A stretch of 64,000 bases of DNA, taken from Streptomyces pseudovenezuelae (GTDB lineage: Bacteria > Actinomycetota > Actinomycetes > Streptomycetales > Streptomycetaceae). Positions 1-7,990 of the stretch are shown here, piece by piece. Location of the stretch: NCBI RefSeq assembly GCF_029892565.1, contig NZ_JARXVH010000007.1:248001-312000 (forward strand), in the 5' to 3' direction. The position numbers and the translations under genes are program-made. The notes beneath the pieces are model-generated. The model was not told the origin of the DNA. It ran no database searches and saw nothing but the letters and a program-made list of their open reading frames with translations. The first letter of the stretch is position 1. Each line of letters opens with the position of its first letter.

Positions 1-365
1 CGTCGGTGGCGGCCTTCGTGCCGCGCGGGACGTACGGCGCGTCCAAGGCGTGGGTGGTGCAGTTCACGCAGGGTGCGGCGAAGGACCTGGCCGGCAGCGG
101 GGTGCGGCTGATGGCGCTGGCGCCGGGGTTCGTGCGGACGGAGTTCCACGAGCGGGCCGGCATGGGCACGGGCAACATCCCGGGCTGGATGTGGCTCGAC
201 GCCGACAAGCTGGTCGCGGCGGCGCTGCAGGATCTGGCGCGCGGGAAGTCGCTGTCGATCCCGGATCCGCGCTACAAGGTGCTGATGGGCGTGGTGAAGG
301 TGACGCCCCGCGCGCTGCTCGGCGGGATCACCTCGAAGACGGGGCGGAAGTACGGGCCGCGGTGA
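1..365 (+). CDS. SDR family oxidoreductase, C-terminal part (5' end outside window)
   Basis: The window opens inside this gene; about 120 C-terminal residues are visible, read in the frame that ends with TGA at 363-365. A YGASK segment near the start is the Tyr-x-x-x-Lys catalytic pair of short-chain dehydrogenases/reductases, and the following APGFVRTEF is the usual PG(x)VxT motif after beta-6. The family reduces or oxidises carbonyl/alcohol substrates with NAD(P)H; the substrate cannot be told from this half. The Rossmann glycine motif lies outside the window. The gene is convergent with groEL and shares with it the hairpin at 374-411. Confidence 0.85.
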   Translation, partial: SVAAFVPRGTYGASKAWVVQFTQGAAKDLAGSGVRLMALAPGFVRTEFHERAGMGTGNIPGWMWLDADKLVAAALQDLARGKSLSIPDPRYKVLMGVVKVTPRALLGGITSKTGRKYGPR

Positions 366-373
366 CGGCGACG

Positions 374-411
374 CGAAGGCCCGGCACCCCTTGAGAGGTG
401 CCGGGCCTTCG
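374..411. terminator. Bidirectional intrinsic terminator between SDR gene and groEL1
   Basis: Perfect 15-bp inverted repeat (CGAAGGCCCGGCACC and its complement) around an 8-base loop, placed between two convergent genes. It lacks a clear U-tract, as is common in Streptomyces. It can serve both strands. Confidence 0.8.
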
Positions 412-429
412 ACGATTCACCGACCTGCG

Positions 430-2049
430 TCAGTGGGCGTGGCTGTGACCGGCGGCGGCCGGCTCTTCCTCTTCCTTCTTCTCGACGACCAGAGTCTCGG
501 TCGTCAGGAGGAGGGAGGCGATGGAGGCGGCGTTCTCCAGGGCGGAGCGGGTGACCTTGACCGGGTCGATGACGCCGGCCTTGACCAGGTCGCCGTACTC
601 GCCGGTGGCGGCGTTGAAGCCCTGGCCCTTCTCGAGCTCGGCGACCTTCGCGGTGATGACGTAGCCCTCGAGGCCCGCGTTCTCCGCGATCCAGCGCAGC
701 GGCTCGACGACCGCGCGGCGCACGACGGCGACACCGGTGGCCTCGTCGCCGGTCTTGCCCAGGCCGCCCTCCAGCACCTTCGCGGCGTGGACGAGCGCGG
801 AGCCACCACCGGAGACGATGCCCTCCTCGACCGCGGCGCGGGTCGCGGAGATGGCGTCCTCCAGACGGTGCTTCTTCTCCTTGAGCTCCACCTCGGTGGC
901 GGCGCCGACCTTGATCACGCACACGCCGCCGGCCAGCTTCGCGAGGCGCTCCTGGAGCTTCTCGCGGTCCCAGTCGGAGTCGGTGTTCTCGATCTCGGCC
1001 TTGATCTGGGCGATGCGGCCGGTGACCGCGCCGGAGTCGCCGGCACCGTCGACGACCGTGGTGTCGTCCTTGGTGACGGTGACGCGGCGGGCGGAGCCGA
1101 GCACGTCCAGGCCGACCTGGTCGAGCTTGAGGCCGACCTCCTCGGAGACGACCGTGGCGCCGGTGAGGATCGCCAGGTCCTCCAGCATCGCCTTGCGGCG
1201 GTCGCCGAAGCCGGGGGCCTTGACCGCGACCGCGTTGAAGGTGCCGCGGATCTTGTTCACGACCAGGGTCGACAGGGCCTCGCCCTCGACGTCCTCGGCG
1301 ATGATCAGCAGCGGCTTGGAGGAGTTGGCCTGGATGACCTTCTCCAGCAGCGGCAGCAGGTCGGCGATCGCACCGATCTTGCCCTGCGTGATGAGGATGT
1401 ACGGCTCGTCGAGGACGGCCTCCATGCGCTCCTGGTCCGTGACGAAGTACGGCGACAGGTAGCCCTTGTCGAAGGCCATGCCCTCGGTGAAGTCCAGCTC
1501 CAGACCGAAGGTGTTGGACTCCTCGACGGTGATGACACCGTCCTTGCCGACCTTGTCCATCGCCTCGGCGATCAGCTCGCCGACCTGGCTGTCCTGCGCG
1601 GACAGACCGGCGACGGCCGCGATGTCGGCCTTGTCGTCGATCGGGCGCGCGGTGGCGAGCAGCTCGTCGGAGACGGCCTTGACGGCGGCGTCGATGCCCT
1701 TCTTCAGGGCGGCCGGGGAGGCGCCGGCGGCGACGTTGCGCAGGCCCTCGCGGACGAGCGCCTGGGCCAGCACGGTGGCGGTGGTCGTACCGTCACCCGC
1801 GATGTCGTTGGTCTTGGTCGCCACCTCCTTCACCAGCTGGGCGCCGAGGTTCTCGTACGGGTCGTCGAGCTCGACCTCGCGGGCGATGGTGACACCGTCG
1901 TTGGTGATGGTGGGTGCGCCGAACTTCTTGTCGATGACGACGTTGCGGCCCTTGGGGCCGATCGTCACCTTGACCGTGTCGGCAAGCTTGTTGACGCCGC
2001 GCTCGAGGGCGCGACGGGCGTCCTCGTCGAACTTCAGGATCTTCGCCAT
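430..2049 (-). CDS. groEL1: Chaperonin GroEL1 (60 kDa)
   Basis: 539 residues, the normal length of Hsp60. The protein forms the double-ring ATP-driven folding chamber in the cytoplasm together with GroES. It starts MAKILKFDEDARRALERG, carries the ATP-binding GDGTTT motif near residue 86 and the apical and equatorial domains without gaps. The C-terminus is GHSHAH rather than a Gly-Met repeat; in actinobacteria this His-rich end marks the copy encoded behind groES (GroEL1), while the second, Gly/Met-tailed copy lies alone elsewhere. Start is ATG at 2049. It follows groES by 112 bases on the same strand and is expected to be transcribed from the CIRCE-controlled promoter upstream of groES. Confidence 0.97.
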   Translation of the reverse strand: MAKILKFDEDARRALERGVNKLADTVKVTIGPKGRNVVIDKKFGAPTITNDGVTIAREVELDDPYENLGAQLVKEVATKTNDIAGDGTTTATVLAQALVREGLRNVAAGASPAALKKGIDAAVKAVSDELLATARPIDDKADIAAVAGLSAQDSQVGELIAEAMDKVGKDGVITVEESNTFGLELDFTEGMAFDKGYLSPYFVTDQERMEAVLDEPYILITQGKIGAIADLLPLLEKVIQANSSKPLLIIAEDVEGEALSTLVVNKIRGTFNAVAVKAPGFGDRRKAMLEDLAILTGATVVSEEVGLKLDQVGLDVLGSARRVTVTKDDTTVVDGAGDSGAVTGRIAQIKAEIENTDSDWDREKLQERLAKLAGGVCVIKVGAATEVELKEKKHRLEDAISATRAAVEEGIVSGGGSALVHAAKVLEGGLGKTGDEATGVAVVRRAVVEPLRWIAENAGLEGYVITAKVAELEKGQGFNAATGEYGDLVKAGVIDPVKVTRSALENAASIASLLLTTETLVVEKKEEEEPAAAGHSHAH

Positions 2050-2161
2050 GGGAGCGGTTCAGCCCTCTCGAAAAACGTGGGTGAAACGAACTACGCCCCC
2101 GACGCCCGGCTTCATAAGGTCGCGGGGGCCAGGGGCGCAGCTCACTGCAAAACTGGGTGAA

Positions 2162-2470
2162 TTACTTCTCGATGATCGCGAGAACGTCGCGAGCCGAGAG
2201 GACGAGGTACTCCTCGCCGCTGTACTTCACTTCGGTGCCGCCGTACTTGCTGTACAGCACGATGTCGCCGGTCTTGACGTCGAGCGGCAGGCGCTCGCCG
2301 TTCTCGAAGCGACCCGGGCCCACGGCCAGGACGACGCCCTCCTGGGGCTTCTCCTTGGCCGTGTCCGGGATGACCAGGCCAGAGGCCGTGGTCTGCTCGG
2401 CGTCGAGCGGCTGGACCACAATGCGGTCCTCAAGCGGCTTGATGGCAACCTTGGAGCTGGTGGTCGTCAC
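2162..2470 (-). CDS. groES: Co-chaperonin GroES (10 kDa)
   Basis: 102 residues, normal for GroES. It caps the GroEL cavity as a heptamer. IKPLEDRIVVQPLDAEQTT is the classic N-terminal strand, and the mobile-loop segment (TASGLVIPDTAKEKPQEG) follows. The start is GTG at 2470 with a strong GGGGGAGG ribosome binding site about 8 bases upstream. It is the first gene of the groES-groEL1 operon and lies behind a promoter with two CIRCE operators, so HrcA-type heat-shock control is expected. Confidence 0.97.
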   Translation of the reverse strand: MTTTSSKVAIKPLEDRIVVQPLDAEQTTASGLVIPDTAKEKPQEGVVLAVGPGRFENGERLPLDVKTGDIVLYSKYGGTEVKYSGEEYLVLSARDVLAIIEK

Positions 2471-2567
2471 GATCCGACCTCCCCCTTCGGAGATCTCACG
2501 GGGTTAACTGTCTGAGGTGGCGACCAGGTGGATCCGTCGTCGCGGGTGCCGGACCTGCCCGTCGCTA

Positions 2568-2594
2568 TTGGCACTCTCCTACGGGGAGTGCCAG
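2568..2594. promoter_or_regulatory. CIRCE operator 1 (HrcA site)
   Basis: TTGGCACTC-N9-GAGTGCCAG, differing from the canonical TTAGCACTC-N9-GAGTGCTAA by one base in one arm and two in the other, with the standard 9-base spacer. It lies just downstream of the predicted -10 of the groES promoter, over the expected transcription start. Confidence 0.93.
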
Positions 2595-2599
2595 ACCCG

Positions 2600-2629
2600 A
2601 GACTATGACCGCGATTAGCACTCGGTCAA
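2600..2629 (-). promoter_or_regulatory. Housekeeping-type promoter of groES-groEL1
   Basis: On the minus strand, TTGACC (2624-2629) and TAGTCT (2600-2605) are separated by 18 bases, a HrdB-type promoter. The -35 box lies inside the spacer of CIRCE 2, and CIRCE 1 lies just downstream, so bound HrcA would block RNA polymerase at both ends. Confidence 0.85.
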
Positions 2630-2641
2630 GCGGAGTGCCAA
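2615..2641. promoter_or_regulatory. CIRCE operator 2 (HrcA site)
   Basis: TTAGCACTC-N9-GAGTGCCAA: one arm is an exact consensus match and the other differs at one base. It encloses the predicted -35 box of the groES promoter. Confidence 0.95.
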
Positions 2642-2670
2642 TGCCGGCGGCGCGTCAGCGGGGTTTGTCG

Positions 2671-2708
2671 GCCTGAACGGCCTCGTCCTCAACCGCCGGA
2701 CGGGCTGA
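2671..2708. repeat. Dispersed Streptomyces intergenic repeat (type with CCTCGTCCTC core)
   Basis: The stretch contains the blocks GCCTGAACGGCCTCGTCCTC and CCGCCGGACGGGCTGA. From general knowledge this motif recurs many times between genes of Streptomyces genomes. It lies between the groES promoter and the deacetylase genes, and no gene is seen in 2642-2737. Confidence 0.6.
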
Positions 2709-2737
2709 GAAATGCTGCCCGGCATCGGGACGCGGCC

Positions 2738-3568
2738 CTAGACGTAGTCCTCCAGCCGCCCCACCGTAAGCCCCGCCCGCTCCGCCTCCCGCAGCACCCG
2801 AGTCGTCCGTTCCCGCAGGGTCGGACCCGCCGCCTCGCCCGACGCCAGCGAGACGATGTCGCCGGGGCGCAGCCGGTGGTCGCTGCCCGTGAACGTGAGC
2901 GGGCCGTCCTCCGACGCGGCTCTCCACAGCACCACCGCCGAAACCCCGCAGTCCCCCGCCGCGCGGAGCGTGGTCGTGTCGTACGTGCCGTAGGGCGGGC
3001 GGAACAGGCGGGGGCGGAGGCCGAAGCGGCTGCGGAGTTTGTCCTGCTGGCCGCAGATCTCGGCGCGCTGGCCGAGGTAGGGCAGGCCGCGCAGGGCGGC
3101 GTGGTCGAGGGTGTGGTTCTGGATGGTCGCGCCGACCGACTGGAGGCGCGCGAAGTGGCCGTAGCCCGGCCCCACCACGCTGTCCGTGAGGAACATGCTG
3201 ACGGGCAGCCGGAGTTCACGGACCATGTCGACGAACCGCGGGTCCTGCTCGGCGCCGTCGTCGTACGTGAGGAAGACCACCTTGTCGCGGGTCGGCACGC
3301 GGGAGACGACCGGGGGCAGCCCGGGACCCGCCGAGCGGGCGGCCGGGAGACGGGCGGCCCGAGGGGCCGGGGCCAGCGGGGCGGTCAGACCCCAGCGGCG
3401 GTACGGCAGTTGCGCGGCGCCGGCCGGTCCGTGCGGGTGTACCCGCTGGGCCGCTTTCCTGCCCAGCCGTTCGATGGGGTCGACGGACTGGGCGCAGCCG
3501 GTGAGCAGCGCGGCGGCCAGGACGGTGGCCACCAGGGCGCGCGGTCCCGGTGGCCGCCGCGGCTTCAC
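2738..3568 (-). CDS. Polysaccharide deacetylase-like lipoprotein, probably lacking full catalytic set
   Basis: 276 residues from GTG at 3568, which overlaps the stop of the upstream deacetylase as GTGA. A signal peptide ends in a lipobox (LLTGC, Cys25), so it should be a lipoprotein facing the cell wall. The NodB-like domain keeps motif 1 (LTYDDG), motif 2 (HTLDH) and motif 3 (RPPYG). The C-terminal part differs: where its neighbour has PGDIVLSHF, it has PGDIVSLAS, so the motif 5 histidine is missing, and the Asp/Trp region of motif 4 (VVLWRAASEDG) is altered as well. It may bind glycan or be a weak enzyme. The adjacent paralogue suggests a duplication followed by divergence. Confidence is high for family and start, moderate for loss of activity. 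Confidence 0.85.
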   Translation of the reverse strand: MKPRRPPGPRALVATVLAAALLTGCAQSVDPIERLGRKAAQRVHPHGPAGAAQLPYRRWGLTAPLAPAPRAARLPAARSAGPGLPPVVSRVPTRDKVVFLTYDDGAEQDPRFVDMVRELRLPVSMFLTDSVVGPGYGHFARLQSVGATIQNHTLDHAALRGLPYLGQRAEICGQQDKLRSRFGLRPRLFRPPYGTYDTTTLRAAGDCGVSAVVLWRAASEDGPLTFTGSDHRLRPGDIVSLASGEAAGPTLRERTTRVLREAERAGLTVGRLEDYV

Positions 3569-4512
3569 AGGTAGTCCTCCAGCCGGGCCACCGCGTAGCC
3601 CTGGGCCGTGACCTTGTCCAGGAAGCGGCGGACCATGTCGGGCATGGTGCCCTTCCAGTCCTCGCGGCCCCGGAAGTGGCTGAGCACGATGTCGCCGGGG
3701 TGCAGGTCCCGGTCCCACTCGCGGTACTCCCAGTGGTCGACGAAGACCTCCTCGTCCCAGATCGGCGCGTACCTGATGCCGCAGTCCTTGGCGGCGCGCA
3801 GGGTGTCCTGGTTGTAGTTGCCGAAGGGCGGGCGGAAGAGGGTGGGACGCTTGCCGTACTGCTTCTCGATCACGTCCTGCATGCCGCAGATCTCGTGCTT
3901 CTGGCGGCTGTAGGACAGCGCCGGCAGGTAGGGGTGGTGGAGGGTGTGGTTGTTCAGGACGATGCCCCGGCCCTGCATCTTCTTGAAGTAGGCGTAGTCG
4001 TCCTTGATCAGGTAGTCGCTGAGGAAGGCCGTGTAGGGGATCTTCAGGTCGCTCATCATCCGCAGGAACGCCGGGTCCTTCTCGGCGCCGTCGTCGATGG
4101 TGAGGAAGACGACCTTCTCCTTGGTGGGGATCGTGGTGAAGACCGGCGGGAGGTTCAACTCCTCCTGCTCGTCCACCTCGAAGCCCTTGCGGGCGGTGAT
4201 CTCCGGCTTGTGCGCGGGGGCGGCCGGCGCGGTCAGCGGGACCGTCCGCAGGCCCCAGCGCTTCGCGGCGGCGACCCGGGCGGCGTGGGCGACGCGCAGT
4301 TTCGTGGCGTACGCGGCCAGGGCGCGGGCCGGGGGCGCCTTGAGCACCTGCTGGCCCGGGGCCGGCCGCACACCATGCCCATGCCCTCCGTCCCGCCCGT
4401 CGCCCTGCGCACAACCGGCGGCGAGGGCGGAGACGGCGAGCACGGCGATTCCGCCACGGACCCGCCGACCCAAGAACGACCCATTTTTGTCATTTTGTAC
4501 GACTGCTCGCAT
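3565..4512 (-). CDS. Polysaccharide deacetylase lipoprotein (CE4/NodB family)
   Basis: 315 residues from ATG at 4512, chosen because GAGGATCC lies at ribosome-binding distance and because it gives a proper signal peptide with lipobox (LAAGC, Cys34). The NodB domain is complete: TIDDG (motif 1, metal and base Asp), HTLHH (motif 2), RPPFG (motif 3), IWDEE and the following D-H-W region (motif 4) and VLSHF (motif 5 His). CE4 enzymes remove N- or O-acetyl groups from peptidoglycan or other polysaccharides with a divalent metal. A GTGA overlap with the downstream deacetylase-like gene implies co-translation. A methyltransferase gene starts divergently 90 bases away. Confidence 0.92.
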   Translation of the reverse strand: MRAVVQNDKNGSFLGRRVRGGIAVLAVSALAAGCAQGDGRDGGHGHGVRPAPGQQVLKAPPARALAAYATKLRVAHAARVAAAKRWGLRTVPLTAPAAPAHKPEITARKGFEVDEQEELNLPPVFTTIPTKEKVVFLTIDDGAEKDPAFLRMMSDLKIPYTAFLSDYLIKDDYAYFKKMQGRGIVLNNHTLHHPYLPALSYSRQKHEICGMQDVIEKQYGKRPTLFRPPFGNYNQDTLRAAKDCGIRYAPIWDEEVFVDHWEYREWDRDLHPGDIVLSHFRGREDWKGTMPDMVRRFLDKVTAQGYAVARLEDYL

Positions 4513-4602
4513 GGTGCCGGATCCTCGCAGGCCAGGCCCCTGCTCCCGGCCCGACACCGCGGCCGGCAACGCACCGTCCACCGACTGGCCCACAATGACC
4601 CG

Positions 4603-5763
4603 GTGAACGACCTCGCCCTCCTCCTCACCTCGCAAGGCCGCGCCCTCCTCGACGAGGTGCGCGACACGGCCCCGGCCGACGAACTGACCGTCGCCACCCG
4701 GCTGCGCCGCGAGCACCCCGCCGAGCTGGTGTCGGCGGCGCTCGGGCAGGCGCGGCTGCGGCAGCGGGCGGCGGCGAAGTTCGGGACCGAGGACGCGGGG
4801 CGGATGTTCTTCACGCCGAACGGGGTCGAGCAGTCGACGCGGGCGAGTGTGGCGACGTACCGGGCCGAGCGGCTGAAGGCGCAGGGGGTGAGCTCGCTCG
4901 CCGACCTGTGCTGCGGGATCGGTGGGGACGCGATCGCGCTGGCGCGGGCCGGGATCCGGGTGCTCGCGGTGGACCGTGATCCGGTGACGGCGGCCGTGGC
5001 GCGGGAGAACGCGGCGGCGCTGGGTCTCGCCGAGCTGATCGAGGTGCGGGAGGCGGACGTCACGGAGGTGGGTACGGAGGGCTACGACGCCGTCTTCGTG
5101 GACCCGGCCCGGCGTGGCGGACGCGGCCGGATCTTCGACCCGGAGGCCTACTCACCGCCGCTGTCCTGGGCCGTCGAGGCCGCGCTCAAGGCACCCCGCG
5201 CCGCGCTGAAGGTCGCCCCCGGCATCCCGCACGAGGCGGTGCCCGGCGCGGCCGAGGCCGAGTGGATCTCGGACGGCGGGGACGTGAAGGAAGCGGTGCT
5301 GTGGTTCGGGACCGAGCCGGGCGCGGTGCGCGCGACGCTGCTGCCGGGCCCGCGCACCCTGCTCGGCAGAGGCCTGCCGGACCCCCAGGTCCGGCCCGTG
5401 GGGCGCTACTTGTACGAGCCCGACGGCGCCGTCATCCGTGCCCATCTGGTCGCCGAGGTGGCCGAGGAGTTGGACGGCGGCCTGATCGACCCGACCATCG
5501 CCTACGTCACCGCGGACGAGCGGCACGTGACCCCGTATGCCACCGCCTATGAGATCAGCGATCAACTGCCCTTCAATCTGAAGAAGTTGAAGGCGCTGTT
5601 GCGGGAGCGGGAGGTCGGGATCCTGACCGTGAAGAAGCGGGGGTCGGCGGTGGAGCCGGAGGAGTTGCGCAGGAAGGTCAAGCCGCAGGGGCCGAACTCG
5701 GCGACCGTGTTCCTGACGCGCGTGGCGGGGGCGCCGACCATGCTGGTCGGCGCCCCCGCGTAA
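4603..5763 (+). CDS. Class I SAM-dependent methyltransferase with THUMP-like C-terminus
   Basis: 386 residues from GTG at 4603; the nearby ATG at 4595 is out of frame. The middle holds a Rossmann-type SAM site (LADLCCGIGGDAIALA), the acidic ribose-binding residue (VLAVDRD) and VFVDPARRGGRGR, a motif close to the DP(A/P)R signature of RNA/DNA methyltransferases. The C-terminal 100 residues resemble the THUMP-like domain found in this actinobacterial family, which suggests an RNA substrate, though none is established from the sequence. The last codons form part of a 15-bp hairpin. It is divergent from the deacetylase pair and convergent with the cell-wall-binding gene. Confidence 0.85.
   Translation: MNDLALLLTSQGRALLDEVRDTAPADELTVATRLRREHPAELVSAALGQARLRQRAAAKFGTEDAGRMFFTPNGVEQSTRASVATYRAERLKAQGVSSLADLCCGIGGDAIALARAGIRVLAVDRDPVTAAVARENAAALGLAELIEVREADVTEVGTEGYDAVFVDPARRGGRGRIFDPEAYSPPLSWAVEAALKAPRAALKVAPGIPHEAVPGAAEAEWISDGGDVKEAVLWFGTEPGAVRATLLPGPRTLLGRGLPDPQVRPVGRYLYEPDGAVIRAHLVAEVAEELDGGLIDPTIAYVTADERHVTPYATAYEISDQLPFNLKKLKALLREREVGILTVKKRGSAVEPEELRRKVKPQGPNSATVFLTRVAGAPTMLVGAPA
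5725..5759. terminator. Terminator hairpin embedded in the 3' end of the methyltransferase gene
   Basis: GCGGGGGCGCCGACC, a 5-base loop, then its perfect complement: 15 bp without mismatch. It ends 2 bases before the stop codon, and only 18 bases separate the two convergent genes, so it can stop transcription from both sides. Confidence 0.75.
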
Positions 5764-5781
5764 GGCGTGACTGCCGCCGTG

Positions 5782-7800
5782 CTACTGGTGCTTGGCCGTC
5801 CTGAGGGGGCTCAGGTTCGGGTCAGCCGAAACCGGGCCTGACTTGACCGGCGAGGCGGGTGCGGCGGTGTCCGCGCGCAGTGACCGCGTGCTCGCGGCCC
5901 CGACCCCGTTGTAGAACGGCACGTACGTGAACTGGCTGCCGTTCGCGCTCATCGCGGCGCCGGCCGTGTTCAGCGTGCCCGCCGTGACCGAGGACGTGGG
6001 TCCGAAGGCGACCGCGGCCTGCGTGCCCGCGGACTCACGGAGCAGGTAGCTCTTGGGGTCGGCGGACAGGTCGGGCCGTGAGGTCCACACCAGCGGCGCG
6101 TAGATGTTCATCGCCGCGCCCGCCGAGACGCCGTCCCGCCAGGCGCCGGTGTAGGCGAACGCCACCTGACTGGGCACGGTCCACCAGAACTTGGCGAGGG
6201 CCACCGACAGGCCCTCACTCGTGCCCGAGGTGACCGGGTAGTAGTAGTACGTCGACGGCCACTTGGAGAACGAGGTGTGCGTCAGCGCGTACTTCGCGTC
6301 CGACCCGACCGGGATGACCATGGTCTTGTCGGGGTTCACGCCGTTGAGGTACGACTTCACCGCCGCCGTCAGCTTCTTGCCGTTGCTGAGGACGAAAGTG
6401 GCTGTGCTCGCGGTGCCGTCGGAGCCCGCAGCAGCAGCGGCCGGGAGGGCCGCCTTGTAGTCGGTGCCGCTGGCCAGGAACACGTACTTCGGGGCGGTGG
6501 TGATCGCCTTGGACACCTTGACCGAGGTGTCGTAACGGTCCACGCCGGACAGCCGCTTGGGGACGTAGCCGAGCGCCTTGAGCTGCGTGGAGACGTTGGT
6601 GGCGAGGGTCGAGGTGCCGCCCAGCATCCAGACGGACGTGCCCTTCTTCAGGGTGCGCTTCAGCTCGTTCTTCACCGCCGTCGACAGCCCCGTCTTCGGG
6701 GTCATCAGCACCGGGCCCCGCTTCTTGCCGGCCAGCGCGGGCGCGGTGAGCGAGTACGCCGTGCTGTCTCGGTTGATCAGCACCGCGGACTTGGCGTCCA
6801 GCAGGCCCGGCGAGCTGGTGCCGAGGGTGTTCCAGCTCCAGCGGGAGGCGGCGATCGCGGTGGCGTAGCTGTCGCTGCCCCAGACGCGGGCGGTGGTGTT
6901 CTTGCGCAGCGGCTGCCAGCTGGGGTTGCTGCCCCGCGTGCCGCCCGGGACCACGGTGAGGGCGCCGGAGGCCAGGTCCGCGTACTCGGTGGTGTGCGTG
7001 TCGACGCCGTTCGCCGAGGCGTGCACGTCGAAGACGATCCGGGTGCCGGTGGGCGACCAGGACGGGTTGGCGTAGGAGCGGGCGTCGGTGGTGAGCTGCT
7101 CGACGCCGCTGCCGTCGGCGTTCGCCGTGAAGATCTGGCGGGCGCGGACGAAGGCCAGCTTGGTGCCGTCCGGCGACCAGACGGGCTGCGTGGCGTCGGT
7201 GAGGACGCGCTTGACCGTCTTCGTGGACGCCTCGTAGACGTACACACCGGGAGTGCTTGAGCAGTTGCCGGTGCGGCGCTCGAAGGCGACCAGCCCGGCG
7301 GTGTTCACGGTCGGTTCGGTGTCGCAGACCGTGGACGGCTCAAGGGAGTTGGACAGCAGCGGGATGGGCGCCCAGGAGCCGTCGGAGGGACCGTAGGCGA
7401 GCTGGCCGCCGGTGGCGAAGGCCACGTAGCGACCGCCCCACCCGAAGGTCAGGTCCGTGTAGACGGCGCTGGAGCGCATGCCCGTCGCCGGGGGCAGGGT
7501 GATCTTCGTGGAGCCGGCGGTGCGGACGCTGGTGATCGTCTGCCCGTTGACGACGGCGAACCGGCTGCCGTCCGGTGCCCAGGCCGCGTACTCCCCCGAG
7601 CCGGCGCCCGGGACCGCGGTGGCCGCGCCGGTGGCCGGGTCGACCAGCCACGGCCCGTCGGTCAGGATCCTGCCCTCGGTGCCCGGCCAGGGCCCGGCGT
7701 CGTCGGCGACGGCGCCCGGTGCGGTGGCCAGGGTTCCTACGGCGGCGAGTGCGGCCGCGGTGGCGAGCGCCGCGACATGGCGGCGCGTGAACGGTCTCAA
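5782..7800 (-). CDS. Secreted TolB-like beta-propeller protein with cell wall-binding repeats
   Basis: 672 residues. The start is TTG at 7800, supported by GGGGGAGA 8 bases upstream and by the Arg-rich signal peptide that follows (cleavage likely after APGAVA, about residue 32). Residues about 40-300 show repeated WAPDGSRF / WSPDGTKL / WSPTGTRI / NPSWQP motifs, the PD40 strands of a TolB-type propeller. Residues about 310-600 match cell wall-binding repeat 2 domains (for example RLSGVDRYDTSVKVSKAI and SVWMLGGTSTL). The whole suggests an exported protein held non-covalently on the wall; its ligand is unknown. It is convergent with the methyltransferase gene. Confidence 0.85.
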   Translation of the reverse strand: MRPFTRRHVAALATAAALAAVGTLATAPGAVADDAGPWPGTEGRILTDGPWLVDPATGAATAVPGAGSGEYAAWAPDGSRFAVVNGQTITSVRTAGSTKITLPPATGMRSSAVYTDLTFGWGGRYVAFATGGQLAYGPSDGSWAPIPLLSNSLEPSTVCDTEPTVNTAGLVAFERRTGNCSSTPGVYVYEASTKTVKRVLTDATQPVWSPDGTKLAFVRARQIFTANADGSGVEQLTTDARSYANPSWSPTGTRIVFDVHASANGVDTHTTEYADLASGALTVVPGGTRGSNPSWQPLRKNTTARVWGSDSYATAIAASRWSWNTLGTSSPGLLDAKSAVLINRDSTAYSLTAPALAGKKRGPVLMTPKTGLSTAVKNELKRTLKKGTSVWMLGGTSTLATNVSTQLKALGYVPKRLSGVDRYDTSVKVSKAITTAPKYVFLASGTDYKAALPAAAAAGSDGTASTATFVLSNGKKLTAAVKSYLNGVNPDKTMVIPVGSDAKYALTHTSFSKWPSTYYYYPVTSGTSEGLSVALAKFWWTVPSQVAFAYTGAWRDGVSAGAAMNIYAPLVWTSRPDLSADPKSYLLRESAGTQAAVAFGPTSSVTAGTLNTAGAAMSANGSQFTYVPFYNGVGAASTRSLRADTAAPASPVKSGPVSADPNLSPLRTAKHQ

Positions 7801-7990
7801 GTTGTCGTCTCCCCCACGGATCGGATGACGTCATCCGGTCGATGTCCGGTCGATTCGATGCCGCGCGCGGCCGGGTCGGCGTCTGTCCCCCAGGCGACCA
7901 CACAGCCATTGCTCAGCGGCCGGATCACTGTAGTGCCCAACGGGACGACAGGGGAACAGAGTTACGAATGAACGGCCGTGTGATCCCAGG

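Noticed and set aside
391..2160. 589-codon ORF on the plus strand over groEL
   Set aside because: Antisense shadow of groEL1; low-complexity Gly/Asp/Val translation caused by third-position G/C.
2738..4414. 558-codon ORF that would fuse both deacetylases
   Set aside because: Only the part from GTG 3568 is real; the upstream part is a shadow of the first deacetylase gene.
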